DNA of 64,000 nucleotides from Psychrobacter glacincola (lineage in GTDB: Bacteria; Pseudomonadota; Gammaproteobacteria; Pseudomonadales; Moraxellaceae): assembly GCF_904846215.1 (NCBI RefSeq), contig NZ_CAJGZK010000007.1, forward strand, positions 88,466 through 152,465, written 5' to 3'. The notes beneath the pieces are model-generated. The model was not told where the DNA came from. It did no database searches and saw only the letters and a program-made list of their open reading frames with translations. Every line of letters begins with the position of its first letter. The stretch's first letter is position 1. Below are positions 38,355 to 47,530 of the stretch, piece by piece. Both the position numbers and the translations under genes were made by a program.

Positions 38355-39745
38355 CCTGCACGCTCCCGAATAGTGGTGAGACTGTCTTCAATTAATAATG
38401 TGCCATCAATATAAACATCACGTAGTAGGTTGTCTGCACCGGCGGGCAACTCATCAAATTTGATGGTTTTTAGCTGCTTTTTACTATTTTCAACCAAAGC
38501 TAAACGTCCTTTTTTGGAGCGTTTGGAGCGACTGGTAATTGGGTCTTTATAGATGTCTTTCCATACGCCATCGATAGAGATGGCACTGGCTTTCATCGCC
38601 CAACTCATGGTATCGAGGTTGACTTGTTGCAGTAGCCCGCCGCCCATACCAAAGGTTACATTTTCGGCGCTAAAACCGGCTTTCATCACCACATCGATAA
38701 TCTTGCTCAAGCTTTGCGGACTGATGCCATCACCTTGGATAACACGCACATAGTCGGGTAGAACTTTATAGCCTTTACTATTGGTCGTTGTACCGAACTT
38801 TACTGCCAAACGCTCTAATGCTTCGCGGACCACTTTAGCCGGATCGCCACTGTCTGGTCTGATGACCAAGGTACCGCCCATGTTTTTGACATTGTCTTTT
38901 AGGCTGCCACCCCAAATATTGTCAATGGCATTCCATAAGTCGTAGCTGTCAGAAACCACAGAAAAGCTTTTACCTTCGCCGCCGAATTGCTCAATCATAT
39001 TGGCAAAGGCAGCGGTTTCACCCTCGCGTCCCCATGCGGTCATCGTACTATGCTCAGCAGCCGGAATAGAAAAAGCAGGCATGTCTTTATCCATTTGATA
39101 CCAGCGACTGGCAGCTACCAAAGCGGTCATCGAATCGGTACCGGCAAAATTGACCAAATGGGCGAGACTGCCGATGGCGACCGACTCTTGGCTAGAAGCA
39201 CCGCGTGAGCCAAAATCATGTAAGCGAAAAATCAAGGAATCGCTATTGTCTGCCGATTTCTCTAGCGCTTGACGAATGATACCTTTGCAATAGTGCGAGA
39301 CACTAGCGACGGTTGACGGATACCAAATCGCGCGTAGCAGCGCTGTTTCAATATAGCTTGGCAACCAATAAAACTCAGGGTCGGTATTGATGACTTGGCA
39401 GACGACATTCGATACAGGTACGATGCTGCCTTCAGGTATGGCTTCGATGCGTAGTGGCAAATAACCACCATGCTTATCAACCAATCGCTCCCAGCCAGCA
39501 CGGTTAAAGGTCAGGCCATGCGCTTGAATCATCGCTTCAGCTTCATCAATATCTTGATGGGTAATGGGGGTGCTTAAGTATTCTTTAATAAACGCTTGCA
39601 AACCAAAAAATACCACATCATAGTCGCCTTTACGCGCCTCAATATAGCTTGAGAGATACTCACTACCTTTTGGATATTGCACCCAATGTGAGGTTTTATA
39701 GCTGTCGCTATTTAGGATTAAATTATTCAAATTACTGGTGTACAT
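38348..39745 (-). CDS. nadV: Nicotinamide phosphoribosyltransferase
   Basis: A 465-residue enzyme of the NAMPT/NadV type that joins nicotinamide to PRPP to make NMN, allowing NAD to be rebuilt without deamidation. Family marks are NSDSYKTSHWVQYPKG at the start, LHDFGSRGASSQES, NFAGTDSM, the PRPP/ribose-phosphate site RPDSGDP and GMGGGLLQQVNLDTM. GGAG stands 7 bases before the ATG at 39745; a GTG one codon earlier is also possible. It lies 116 bases downstream of nadM, which makes NAD from its product, giving a complete two-step salvage route. Confidence 0.95.
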   Translation of the reverse strand: MYTSNLNNLILNSDSYKTSHWVQYPKGSEYLSSYIEARKGDYDVVFFGLQAFIKEYLSTPITHQDIDEAEAMIQAHGLTFNRAGWERLVDKHGGYLPLRIEAIPEGSIVPVSNVVCQVINTDPEFYWLPSYIETALLRAIWYPSTVASVSHYCKGIIRQALEKSADNSDSLIFRLHDFGSRGASSQESVAIGSLAHLVNFAGTDSMTALVAASRWYQMDKDMPAFSIPAAEHSTMTAWGREGETAAFANMIEQFGGEGKSFSVVSDSYDLWNAIDNIWGGSLKDNVKNMGGTLVIRPDSGDPAKVVREALERLAVKFGTTTNSKGYKVLPDYVRVIQGDGISPQSLSKIIDVVMKAGFSAENVTFGMGGGLLQQVNLDTMSWAMKASAISIDGVWKDIYKDPITSRSKRSKKGRLALVENSKKQLKTIKFDELPAGADNLLRDVYIDGTLLIEDSLTTIRERAGW

Positions 39746-39861
39746 CACAGAACTCCTCTGCTTTGAGATGCCGCAACGATGGCGGCGATGAGCCTTTACC
39801 GTCTATCGGTTTGGGCGGGGAAAATTGTTAATAAAAAATTTAGTCGTCGTCTAATGAAATT

Positions 39862-40908
39862 TTACAAACCAACCATCTTGGTGATAATGGCATAATGGTC
39901 TTCAAACATCATGGTGGCATCAAGCTCAGCAAGCGGTAACCAAAACGCTGTGGCTGCGTCATCGCCGCCTTTTACTTTTGGCAAGCCTTTTGGGTCGTTT
40001 TTTAGCTGAAAGTAAAATGCTTGAGTAATGGTGCGCCCACGTGCCGAGCGATACGGATCGTCAAAAGTATGCTGACTGTGACAAGAGCCGCGCAAGACCG
40101 GTTCAGGAACTTTAAGACGAGTTTCTTCACGCAATTCACGGAGACAGGCGTCAAAGAGCGTCTCTTTTGGATTCAAGAACCCGCCCGGTAGCGCCCACAA
40201 TCCGCGCCCTGGCATACTACGGCGTTCAACCAGCAAGATATGCCCTGATTGTACGACTAGCGCATCGGCAGTCATAAAGGTTGGCGGATAAGGGGCAGAT
40301 TCCCATTGTCTTTTATATTTATCAACAAAATCTGCTTCTTCATGCAGCTGTTGATAATCGTCGGTCTTTTTAAAATTATTTAGGACTTCGCGCGTTGATT
40401 CGGGGGTACGCTCGGGCGTTGGCGTGGCACCCATCAAATAGCTGTCGCGTATAGGCGTTGCGGATAAATTATGATAATTGGGCACAGAGACTGATGCCCA
40501 GTTGGGGAATAGCGATAAATAATACGATGAGCTGTCTTTTGAATGACCAATCAGACCGATATCAGTCTGTAAGTCACCAGTGACAGATTTGACGCCCGCT
40601 TGCACATATTGTAGCCAGCGCGTGTCATTGTAGAGTGCATCATCGAGCCCGACGCAATGTATACGTGCCGCATCTGCTGGCGAGTAGGCATTCTTTATCA
40701 TCATCGCACGCTCATCGACACTAAACGGATTGCGCAGACTACGGGGCAAATTTGCAGAACCAATCAGCATAATGACGTTATCAGCACGCTTTAATGCTTC
40801 ATCAACGACTGCTTTATGACCACAGTGAAACGGCTGGAAACGACCGATAAATACCAAATAACGATAGTGTTTGTTTTTATCTGAATGTTGATCTGATGAA
40901 TCACTCAT
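39862..40908 (-). CDS. nadM: Bifunctional NMN adenylyltransferase / Nudix hydrolase
   Basis: A 348-residue two-domain enzyme. The N-terminal nucleotidyltransferase has FIGRFQPFHCGHKAVV (the phosphate-binding HxGH-type site) and the late SATPIRDSYLMG-type motif. It joins ATP and NMN to make NAD. From about residue 200 a Nudix domain follows: GGFLNPKETLFDACLRELREETRL (23-residue box pattern GX5EX7REUXEE). In related NadM-Nudix proteins this domain hydrolyses ADP-ribose. ATG 40908 is preferred over the GTG at 40917. Upstream of nadV on the same strand. Confidence 0.95.
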   Translation of the reverse strand: MSDSSDQHSDKNKHYRYLVFIGRFQPFHCGHKAVVDEALKRADNVIMLIGSANLPRSLRNPFSVDERAMMIKNAYSPADAARIHCVGLDDALYNDTRWLQYVQAGVKSVTGDLQTDIGLIGHSKDSSSYYLSLFPNWASVSVPNYHNLSATPIRDSYLMGATPTPERTPESTREVLNNFKKTDDYQQLHEEADFVDKYKRQWESAPYPPTFMTADALVVQSGHILLVERRSMPGRGLWALPGGFLNPKETLFDACLRELREETRLKVPEPVLRGSCHSQHTFDDPYRSARGRTITQAFYFQLKNDPKGLPKVKGGDDAATAFWLPLAELDATMMFEDHYAIITKMVGL

Positions 40909-41020
40909 ATACGCCACTTTCCCACTGCTAATATTTCATTGATTAAAAAAGTAATGCCGCCAATACTGCCACAGCATAGGAGTTGCTGACAAGTGTAAAG
41001 ATGTTTAGGGGTGTGTCATT

Positions 41021-41047
41021 ATTGGCTATATTGGCTATATTGGCTAT
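41021..41047. repeat. Short tandem repeat, three exact 9-base units
   Basis: ATTGGCTAT is repeated three times head to tail in the gap between nadM and the hydrolase at 41092. Unit number could vary by slippage. Confidence 0.9.
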
Positions 41048-41091
41048 TGTCTGTATTAAGTTTTGCTCAGACAAATAAGTACGCGACTCTG

Positions 41092-42051
41092 TCAAGTGGC
41101 ATGTTTCTCAATCCACGCGGCGACTGTTGGCCACACCTCCTTAGTAGCAGGGCGACTATTTAAAATACGGCTGTGACTATAATCGTCTAGGTCACCATGA
41201 CCGAGCGAGTACTCACGAAAGGTATTCGCATGATTGTTAAAATCATTAAACAGTGCGCGACACCCCAAAGTGGGTGAGATAAATCTGTCACCTTTTGCAC
41301 TAATAGCATATATGGGTATGGTAATGGTTGGCATATGCTGTCGGTAATCAAAAGGCTGATTATCAGCAAATGTATATGGCGCTCTGTTCTTATTCATATC
41401 GCTTTCATTCATATCGCCTTGTTTTATAAAACTACTGTGAAAGTTTTTACGCAAGTTCCAGTTGTACCACTGACTCATGGTGTAGTAGCTTTCATTGAAA
41501 GGACCGAGCTTGAGTTTTTTGGCAGGGATATAGCCAAGCAGCCGCGTTAGTAGTTTTACCACAAGAATTTTAACGTAGCTGATTGGGTTTGACGCCGCAC
41601 CATAGGCTTGGCAGGCAAACATACTGGCGCTATTAATTTTGTCGATATAGTGTGGGTTTTGTATCAAAAACATGGTTAAACCAATCCCGCCGCCGCTATG
41701 AGTGACGCAGTGTAGGTTGTTGAGCTTGAGTGCCTCAAAGAAATATCGAAAAGTAGCTTCATAGTCATAGGTTGCGACGGTTTCGAAGTTAAATTTATCT
41801 TTTGGTGTTGAGCTTGCGCCATGAGCGCGCCACTCCATGATATAGCAGTGATGTCCCAGTATTGCCAAGTATTCCGCGATTCTTAAGCAGGTTTTTTTGT
41901 CCGAAAAAGTGCCATGAGTTAAGAAAATATTTTGAGCTTTATGAGTAGTGCAATCAGCTAAATGGGGCTGTTTTTCACTATCAAAGATATGCCAAATAGC
42001 GATTTGCACATTATCTTTTGTTCTTACAAATGTTAGGTTTTCAGTCAACAT
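41092..42051 (-). CDS. Alpha/beta hydrolase of unknown substrate
   Basis: A 319-residue alpha/beta-hydrolase-fold protein without signal peptide. The oxyanion stretch is FLTHGTFSDKKTC. MEWRAHGASS follows strand 4, the nucleophile elbow is CVTHSGGGIGLTMFL, and the final His lies in YSLGHGDLDDY. A late Asp in ISAKGDRFISP fits the third triad member. A lid-like insertion between the elbow and the Asp contains several aromatic residues (SYYTMSQWYNWN). The specific reaction is unknown. AGAGAG stands 6 bases before the ATG. It lies downstream of no clear partner. Confidence 0.82.
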   Translation of the reverse strand: MLTENLTFVRTKDNVQIAIWHIFDSEKQPHLADCTTHKAQNIFLTHGTFSDKKTCLRIAEYLAILGHHCYIMEWRAHGASSTPKDKFNFETVATYDYEATFRYFFEALKLNNLHCVTHSGGGIGLTMFLIQNPHYIDKINSASMFACQAYGAASNPISYVKILVVKLLTRLLGYIPAKKLKLGPFNESYYTMSQWYNWNLRKNFHSSFIKQGDMNESDMNKNRAPYTFADNQPFDYRQHMPTITIPIYAISAKGDRFISPTLGCRALFNDFNNHANTFREYSLGHGDLDDYSHSRILNSRPATKEVWPTVAAWIEKHAT

Positions 42052-42418
42052 ATAAGGCTCTCTTAAGACTTAGATTTCTGAGCAAAGTTCTTTAGCTGCT
42101 TTTATTGCATATACAAGATTTTCACTGCATTCAATGCGTTATAGACTTGATAAGTCAGCTTACTGTCTTTATATACAATGAAGATACGGTCAGCTCACTA
42201 TAAATGAGTATCATGAAAGATAGCCACTGCTAATTCGCACCGCCACAGTCGGAATAGTCGACTAAGTGCGCTATAATGAGCCGTATAAATAGACAGCTAT
42301 TATGGTTAAAGCAATAAAACGATAAGCCATGGTGGTTGCTAACACATATTCCCTTGCATTGACGACACAAGAGGCGGGTACACAGCACGCTGGTGTCATA
42401 ACACAGATAGGACGCATT
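42052..42418. other. Divergent gap before nfuA
   Basis: 367 bases between divergent genes. It should hold the promoters of the hydrolase (leftward) and nfuA (rightward). An in-frame upstream extension of nfuA to 42329 is open but not supported. No IscR-type operator could be assigned by eye. Confidence 0.4.
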
Positions 42419-43102
42419 ATGAGTGAACACAACCCAACGGATACTCAAGTAGAACCTGCTGCCGATTACGAGTCAGCGTTAGATACTGAGCAAACGGAAG
42501 CCAAAAGTAACATTACCATCACGGAAGCCGCTCAAGGTTACTTAGCAGACTTACTATCCAAGCAAGACACCGATGGTATTGGTGTACGTATTTTTGTTGA
42601 GCATCCGGGCACACCGCGTGCTGAGTGCTGTATGGCTTACAATCAGCCGGGCGAAGAAGACAGTGCTGACCTGAAATTTAGCTACGATAATTTTTCTGCC
42701 TTTATTGAAGCGGCATCAGTGCCTTATTTAGAAGATGCGGTTATCGACTATAATAAAGACCGTTTTGGTGGTCAGCTGACTTTCCGTGCGCCAAACTCTA
42801 AAGTACCAAAAGTCGGCGCTGATGCCAGTGTTGAAGAGCGCATCAACTATGTATTGCAGTCTGAGATTAACCCAGGATTGGCGGCTCATGGTGGTGATGT
42901 GCAGTTACTTGAACTGATTGATGAAGAAGGTATTGGTTTGACTGCGGTATTGAAGTTCGGCGGCGGTTGTCAGGGCTGTTCAGCGGTTGATATGACCTTG
43001 CGTCAAGGTGTTGAGGTGCAACTGAAGCAGCAAATACCCGAGCTGACGCAAGTGATTGATGAGACTGACCATACTCGTACTGAAAACGCGTACTATAAAT
43101 AA
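42419..43102 (+). CDS. nfuA: Fe-S biogenesis protein NfuA
   Basis: A 227-residue iron-sulfur carrier. The N-terminal half ([17 protein letters not shown]...[20 protein letters not shown]) is a degenerate A-type carrier domain. The C-terminal Nfu domain has the cluster-binding CxxC in [13 protein letters not shown] (Cys184, Cys187). NfuA receives 4Fe-4S clusters and passes them to apoproteins, above all under oxidative stress or low iron. An acidic 35-residue leader precedes the first domain, a little longer than in E. coli (191 residues in all). The ATG at 42419 has AGGA 6 bases upstream. It is followed by a clear terminator. Confidence 0.95.
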   Translation: MSEHNPTDTQVEPAADYESALDTEQTEAKSNITITEAAQGYLADLLSKQDTDGIGVRIFVEHPGTPRAECCMAYNQPGEEDSADLKFSYDNFSAFIEAASVPYLEDAVIDYNKDRFGGQLTFRAPNSKVPKVGADASVEERINYVLQSEINPGLAAHGGDVQLLELIDEEGIGLTAVLKFGGGCQGCSAVDMTLRQGVEVQLKQQIPELTQVIDETDHTRTENAYYK

Positions 43103-43219
43103 GAATGCTTTTATAAATAGAGGCTAATTATCGGTTAGAAATACGAATAGAATGCTTGCTTTTTTTATCGCTTATGAATTTTTGTCATTAAGTGACAGAT
43201 AATTTGCTATTCTTTTCAT

Positions 43220-43253
43220 AAAAAAGTTGAGTTATGATTAACTCAGCTTTTTT
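43220..43253 (+). terminator. Terminator of nfuA
   Basis: The stem AAAAAAGTTGAGTTA / TAACTCAGCTTTTTT (one G:T pair) has a TGAT loop and ends in a T run. Confidence 0.93.
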
Positions 43254-43276
43254 TATGCCTATCGTTTAGCGATAGC

Positions 43277-43412
43277 TATAGTCAGTGAAAAGTAATATCG
43301 ACACATGATGTACTGCTGGTATCAATTTTTCTTGCTTGCTGTGCCCATGCAGACAGAGGCTGCAAAAAATTTGTACTAGCAGTACTGTATTCTTTTTAAA
43401 ATTAATCGACTA
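43277..43412 (+). repeat. Interspersed palindromic element, copy 7 (mosaic)
   Basis: About 136 bp, TATAGTC to a degenerate GACTAAATA end. The left part matches copies 1 and 3 (GTGAAAAGTAATATCG), while the right end (TTCTTTTTAAAATTAATCG) looks like the copy 2/5 subtype. Arms are GTACTGCTGGTAT and GTACTAGCAGTAC. The centre GCCCATGCAG differs from the others. Confidence 0.83.
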
Positions 43413-43440
43413 AATAACGCTAAGTATTAGGCTTGATTGG

Positions 43441-44460
43441 TTAAGCAGAGAGCACGCGTTTGGCAATATCTTGATAATCTTTTGACGCTAAACGTGGACC
43501 GAACTGTTGAATCACTTGCGCGGCAACTGCGCTGGCAAGACGACCACATTCTGGCAAGCTATATTGCTGTGATAAAGCGTATAGAAATGCACCGGCATAG
43601 TTATCACCGGCACCATTGGTGTCGATGACACTATCGACTGCTGGCGTAGGAATGTCATAAATCTCAATATCAGAATCATCATCTTTTTGATGAGCAATCA
43701 CCGCCCCATTTGCACCGTCAGTAACCACTGCAATTTGGCAATACTCAAGTAGCGCACGCGCCGCTGATTTGTATTCTTTTTCATCGGTGAATAAACGCGC
43801 TTCTTCACTATTGCAAAATATCACGGCTACCTTGTTGCCAAGCATATTCAGCAAACCGTCTTTGGCGAATTTTACGACGGCTGGATCAGCAAAGCTAACG
43901 GCAATCTTTATGCCATTTGCAGCCGCTTGCTGACGCAATTGATCCATCGCTGGCTGAATGCCTGCAGACATGGCAAGGTAGCCTTCCAAATACAACCACT
44001 CAGCTTGAGTTAAGGCATCAAAGTCAACGTTATCAGCGGTGATATCGCTTGAAGTACCTAGGAACGTCTGCATGGTGCGCTCGCCATCTTCGGTGACCGC
44101 AACCACACATGAACCCGTCACGCCGCCTGCATGAATGGACTGTGCAGAGGTAGCAACGCCTGCTTCATGTAAGTCTTTTAGATAAAACTCACCTTGCTTG
44201 TCATCACCAACGCGGCAGGCATAAAAAGGTTTGCCGCCCAAACTTGAAAAGGCGACCATCGTATTGGCCGCTGAACCGCCGCCCGCTTGTTTTGATGGGT
44301 CGATTTCGGCCAGCTTGAAATACGCCAATAATTGCTGTTGCTCTTCAATATCTGCCAGCGTCATATTGCCTTTGGTCAGCTCAGTCTCTTCTAAAGCTGC
44401 ATCTGATAACAGATATTCGTGGTCAACCAGGGCATTACCTATCGCCATTACATCGTACAT
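43441..44460 (-). CDS. PfkB-family sugar/nucleoside kinase (adenosine kinase-like)
   Basis: A 339-residue ribokinase-fold kinase. The substrate-binding QAGGSAANTMVAFSSLGG stretch is near residue 60. The anion-hole/catalytic motif DTNGAGDNYAGAFLYAL contains the catalytic Asp in GAGD. The opening MYDVMAIGNALVDHE is typical of the adenosine-kinase-like branch. Phosphorylation of adenosine to AMP is likely, but ribose, inosine or other sugars cannot be excluded. GAGGAGA stands upstream of the ATG. It lies downstream of rsmI on the same strand with 54 bases between. Confidence 0.85.
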   Translation of the reverse strand: MYDVMAIGNALVDHEYLLSDAALEETELTKGNMTLADIEEQQQLLAYFKLAEIDPSKQAGGGSAANTMVAFSSLGGKPFYACRVGDDKQGEFYLKDLHEAGVATSAQSIHAGGVTGSCVVAVTEDGERTMQTFLGTSSDITADNVDFDALTQAEWLYLEGYLAMSAGIQPAMDQLRQQAAANGIKIAVSFADPAVVKFAKDGLLNMLGNKVAVIFCNSEEARLFTDEKEYKSAARALLEYCQIAVVTDGANGAVIAHQKDDDSDIEIYDIPTPAVDSVIDTNGAGDNYAGAFLYALSQQYSLPECGRLASAVAAQVIQQFGPRLASKDYQDIAKRVLSA

Positions 44461-44514
44461 TGCGTGTCTCTCCTCAATAAATTTATAAATGTGTCTGTTG
44501 TTTTTATCTAAAAG

Positions 44515-45474
44515 CTATTCAGCTTGCAGCTCAAGCAAGCGCTGATAAAGCGCATTCTTTTTTACGCCAGTAATATCAGCAGCCAAAGCAGCGGCTTTTT
44601 TAACCGACAAATCCTCTAGTAGACGTTGCAATAATTTATCATGAATACTGATATCGTCATCATCTTGGGCGACGTTAGCGCCAGCGACTACCACCACTAT
44701 TTCACCGCGCTGCTGATTGTCATCCGCTTTGACAAATTCAACCAAAGCGCCAAGGGTACTCTTATTGACGGTCTCAAAGGTTTTGGTTAATTCACGGCAA
44801 AACGTCACTTCGCGTTCAGCACCAAATACAGTTGCCATATCTTCTAAGCTTGCAATAATACGGTGCGGCGCTTCGTAAAATATCAAGGTTTCAGTACGAG
44901 AGTGCAATGCTGCCAGCTGCTTTTGGCGACCATGGGTTTTTGCTGGCAAAAAACCAATAAAGCTAAAGCGGTCTGAGGGCAAGCCTGCTACAGACAGTGC
45001 CGCAATGGCAGCAGAGGCACCAATAATAGGAGATACGCGAACACCAGCCGCATGTGCTGCCTGTACCAATTGGTAGCCTGGGTCACTAATGAGCGGCGTG
45101 CCAGCATCACTAATCAAAGCAACAGAATGACCTTGTTCAATCATCTCAATAATTTTGGGTGTTTGAATGGCGCTGTTGTGCTCATGATACGCCCATAGCT
45201 TATTATGACCTTTTTGCTTAACGGTGCTATCAGTATCAAGGTCGGCATCATTTTTATTATTGTGCGCCGTTACTTCTTCGGTATCATCACTCTTATTGCC
45301 TTTGGTGTTGATGCCAAAGTGTGATAACAGCTTACCTGAGGTTCGCGTATCTTCGCAGGCAATGATAGCAACTTGCTTTAAGACGTCAATCGCATGCGGT
45401 GTCATGTCGCTCAGATTGCCAATCGGCGTGGCAACGATATATAGACAAGCTGGCATCGCAGTAGGGCTAGACAT
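44515..45474 (-). CDS. rsmI: 16S rRNA 2'-O-ribose C1402 methyltransferase RsmI
   Basis: A 319-residue SAM-dependent tetrapyrrole-methylase-fold enzyme that methylates C1402 in the decoding centre. Motifs are LYIVATPIGNLSDMTP, ACEDTRTSGKLLSHFGI, ALISDAGTPLISDPGY, GASAAIAALSVAGLP, FIGFLPAK and FYEAPHRI. Between HFGI and LWAYHEHN there is an extra stretch of roughly 40 polar residues (Asn, Asp, Lys, Thr) not seen in E. coli RsmI, probably a surface loop. CGAGG precedes the ATG. It diverges from yraN, the usual neighbour. Confidence 0.94.
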   Translation of the reverse strand: MSSPTAMPACLYIVATPIGNLSDMTPHAIDVLKQVAIIACEDTRTSGKLLSHFGINTKGNKSDDTEEVTAHNNKNDADLDTDSTVKQKGHNKLWAYHEHNSAIQTPKIIEMIEQGHSVALISDAGTPLISDPGYQLVQAAHAAGVRVSPIIGASAAIAALSVAGLPSDRFSFIGFLPAKTHGRQKQLAALHSRTETLIFYEAPHRIIASLEDMATVFGAEREVTFCRELTKTFETVNKSTLGALVEFVKADDNQQRGEIVVVVAGANVAQDDDDISIHDKLLQRLLEDLSVKKAAALAADITGVKKNALYQRLLELQAE

Positions 45475-45662
45475 GAAAACCTCGGGTCATTAAGATATTA
45501 AATAAAGAATATGGCGCACTGACTGATAAAACTGGCTAACAACATTCAACATTAAAGGCAAAAGTGCCTTATCAAAAAAGGCAAAAGTGTCCCATCAAAT
45601 AAAGTTTAAGCACAGCATAAAAAACCACACCAGCATCTGCACGCGAAAGTGGTTAGTTTAGC

Positions 45663-46175
45663 ATGATGTGCTATGATAATTCTGAAATGTTGAGCAGACT
45701 GATAGACGTCATGGCAAATGATAAACCTTTAATGCTAACTTCTCCAAAGCAGCGCCAAGGCAGTTATTTTGAGCAGCAGGCGTGTGAATTTTTGCAGGGA
45801 CAAGGGTTGATTTTGATTGCGCAAAACTGGCAACAGCCCAAAGTTGGCGAGCTTGATTTGGTGATGTTAGAAAAAGGACAAGCGTGGTCGATACTGGTAT
45901 TTGTGGAAGTACGGCAAAGACAGTACTCAGATTTTGGTGATGCGGCACTCAGCGTCACAGCCGGCAAGCAGCGCAAAATTATCAAAGCAGCACGTTACTT
46001 TTTACAGCAAAACCCTCGATATCATTATTATGAATGCCGGTTTGATGTGATTGCTTATAATACAGTCAATAAAAATGAGACAGATGTCACGTTGGATAAT
46101 CAACCAAATCAACGGTTCGAGAACAATCGGCCTGAATGGCTGCAAGGCGCATTTATCGCGTCAGCTTGGTCATAA
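45663..46175 (+). CDS. yraN: YraN/UPF0102 family protein
   Basis: A protein of up to 170 residues with a Holliday-junction-resolvase-like nuclease fold. QRQGSYFEQQACEFLQGQG, KVGELDLVMLEKG and LVFVEVRQRQYSDFG carry the Glu, Asp and Glu/Lys residues of the PD-(D/E)xK-type core. The function of the family is not proven. The start is uncertain: ATGs at 45663, 45666, 45687 and 45711 are in frame and none has a clear ribosome site. A start near 45711 (MANDKPLML) would give 154 residues. The order rsmI (divergent), yraN, BON lipoprotein matches the E. coli yraL-M-N-P region. Confidence 0.88.
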   Translation: MMCYDNSEMLSRLIDVMANDKPLMLTSPKQRQGSYFEQQACEFLQGQGLILIAQNWQQPKVGELDLVMLEKGQAWSILVFVEVRQRQYSDFGDAALSVTAGKQRKIIKAARYFLQQNPRYHYYECRFDVIAYNTVNKNETDVTLDNQPNQRFENNRPEWLQGAFIASAWS

Positions 46176-46397
46176 AGCTGGTTTGGGATTTATTTAAGCG
46201 TGGCTAATTTTATAATGTCAAAGCATATTAAATGAAGTAGTCGTTACCAAAAGCCTAACTGTAAGCAGTAAAAATTCAGTAGAGTAGCGGCACTACAAGA
46301 ATTTTATTGAATCAAGTTTTTGTCATATTTGTTAAAATAAAAACCATTAACTGTTGCTATTATTTATTATGACTACTCATGTACTAAGAGGTAAATC

Positions 46398-47243
46398 ATG
46401 ACACAGATGCATCTGCGCACTGCTATTTTTGGCTCACCGCGCCGTAACGTGATAGGTATTATATTAATGTCGAGCGTGGTCACAACGGGCTGTACCACCA
46501 ACTATTTGACCAATAGTACAGAAGGTACTTATGGCGTGCCCATGACCGAGCGCACCATTCCGCAGCGTCTGCTTGATCGTAGTATTGAGCATACCGTCAA
46601 GATTAATGTTTATGGCTTGCAAGAAAATTTGCAGCAGACCAGTCGCATGAGTATTGATAGCTTTAATAGTATTGTATTACTGACCGGCGAAGTGCCAACT
46701 GAGGCAATCAAGGCAGAAATTAGTAAAGTCGTCGGTTCCATGCCAGACGTTCGCCAAGTCTACAACGAGCTGACAGTTGGAGCCTCAAAAGGCTATAGCC
46801 AAACTGTCCACGACGGTTATATCACATCAAAGCTGATGGCAAAAACAGCCGCTGCTGATGGGGTTAAAGCATCACAAATTAGAGCAGTGACCAATAATGG
46901 CGTAGTGTATATCATGGGTCGTATGACACCGACGCAGCAAAGCCACCTGATTGATATTGCCAATAGTACAGTTGGTATCACAGAATTGGTGCTACTGACC
47001 ACTGTCGTCGACGATCGAGGCGTCAAGCTCGGTAACGATGACATCATGTATGAGGAAAATGTTGCCAACTCAGCCAATCCAACTAGAGTCGCAGTCGTGA
47101 ATAACAGCGCAACGCCTGAAGGTAGCGGTTCTATCGCAGCAGATGCCACTATTAGTACCACACCTATTATAGTGACCGAGGATGGCTCGCCAGTTACCGA
47201 GCCTTCATCAAGCCCTTATATTGACCTGTATCAAACGCCGTAG
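46398..47243 (+). CDS. BON-domain outer-membrane lipoprotein (DolP/YraP-like)
   Basis: A 281-residue predicted lipoprotein. After an N-terminal hydrophobic stretch, VVTTGC gives a lipobox. Two BON domains follow: NVYGLQENLQQTSRMSIDSF through VRQVYNEL, and DGYITSKLMAKTAAADGVKA through VGITELVLLTTVVD. DolP binds anionic phospholipids at division sites and helps keep the outer membrane intact. The protein has an extra Ala/Thr/Ser/Pro-rich tail of about 70 residues that E. coli DolP (191) lacks. AGAGGT precedes the ATG. It follows yraN, as expected for dolP. Confidence 0.85.
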   Translation: MTQMHLRTAIFGSPRRNVIGIILMSSVVTTGCTTNYLTNSTEGTYGVPMTERTIPQRLLDRSIEHTVKINVYGLQENLQQTSRMSIDSFNSIVLLTGEVPTEAIKAEISKVVGSMPDVRQVYNELTVGASKGYSQTVHDGYITSKLMAKTAAADGVKASQIRAVTNNGVVYIMGRMTPTQQSHLIDIANSTVGITELVLLTTVVDDRGVKLGNDDIMYEENVANSANPTRVAVVNNSATPEGSGSIAADATISTTPIIVTEDGSPVTEPSSSPYIDLYQTP

Positions 47244-47530
47244 ATTGAAGGGGTTAAGTGATTCATAATGATAAGCTATCGTTAGTTTGTACTGGTTTTA
47301 TTTTGAAACAGCACTGACAAGAACACTAAACACCCCTAACAGTAGCAGCACGATAAATCCGCCGTTACTGCGTAAAATATGTGTAGTCAAAAAATACTAA
47401 CGGTAAATATAGGGAATGCACTGTTAGGTAAGATTATAAATGGTTATGACAGTATAATTGTCTGAATCATTGACGGAATGATAGTGATTAATGAGATGAA
47501 AATTGACTGAAATATATCAGGGATACTGCT

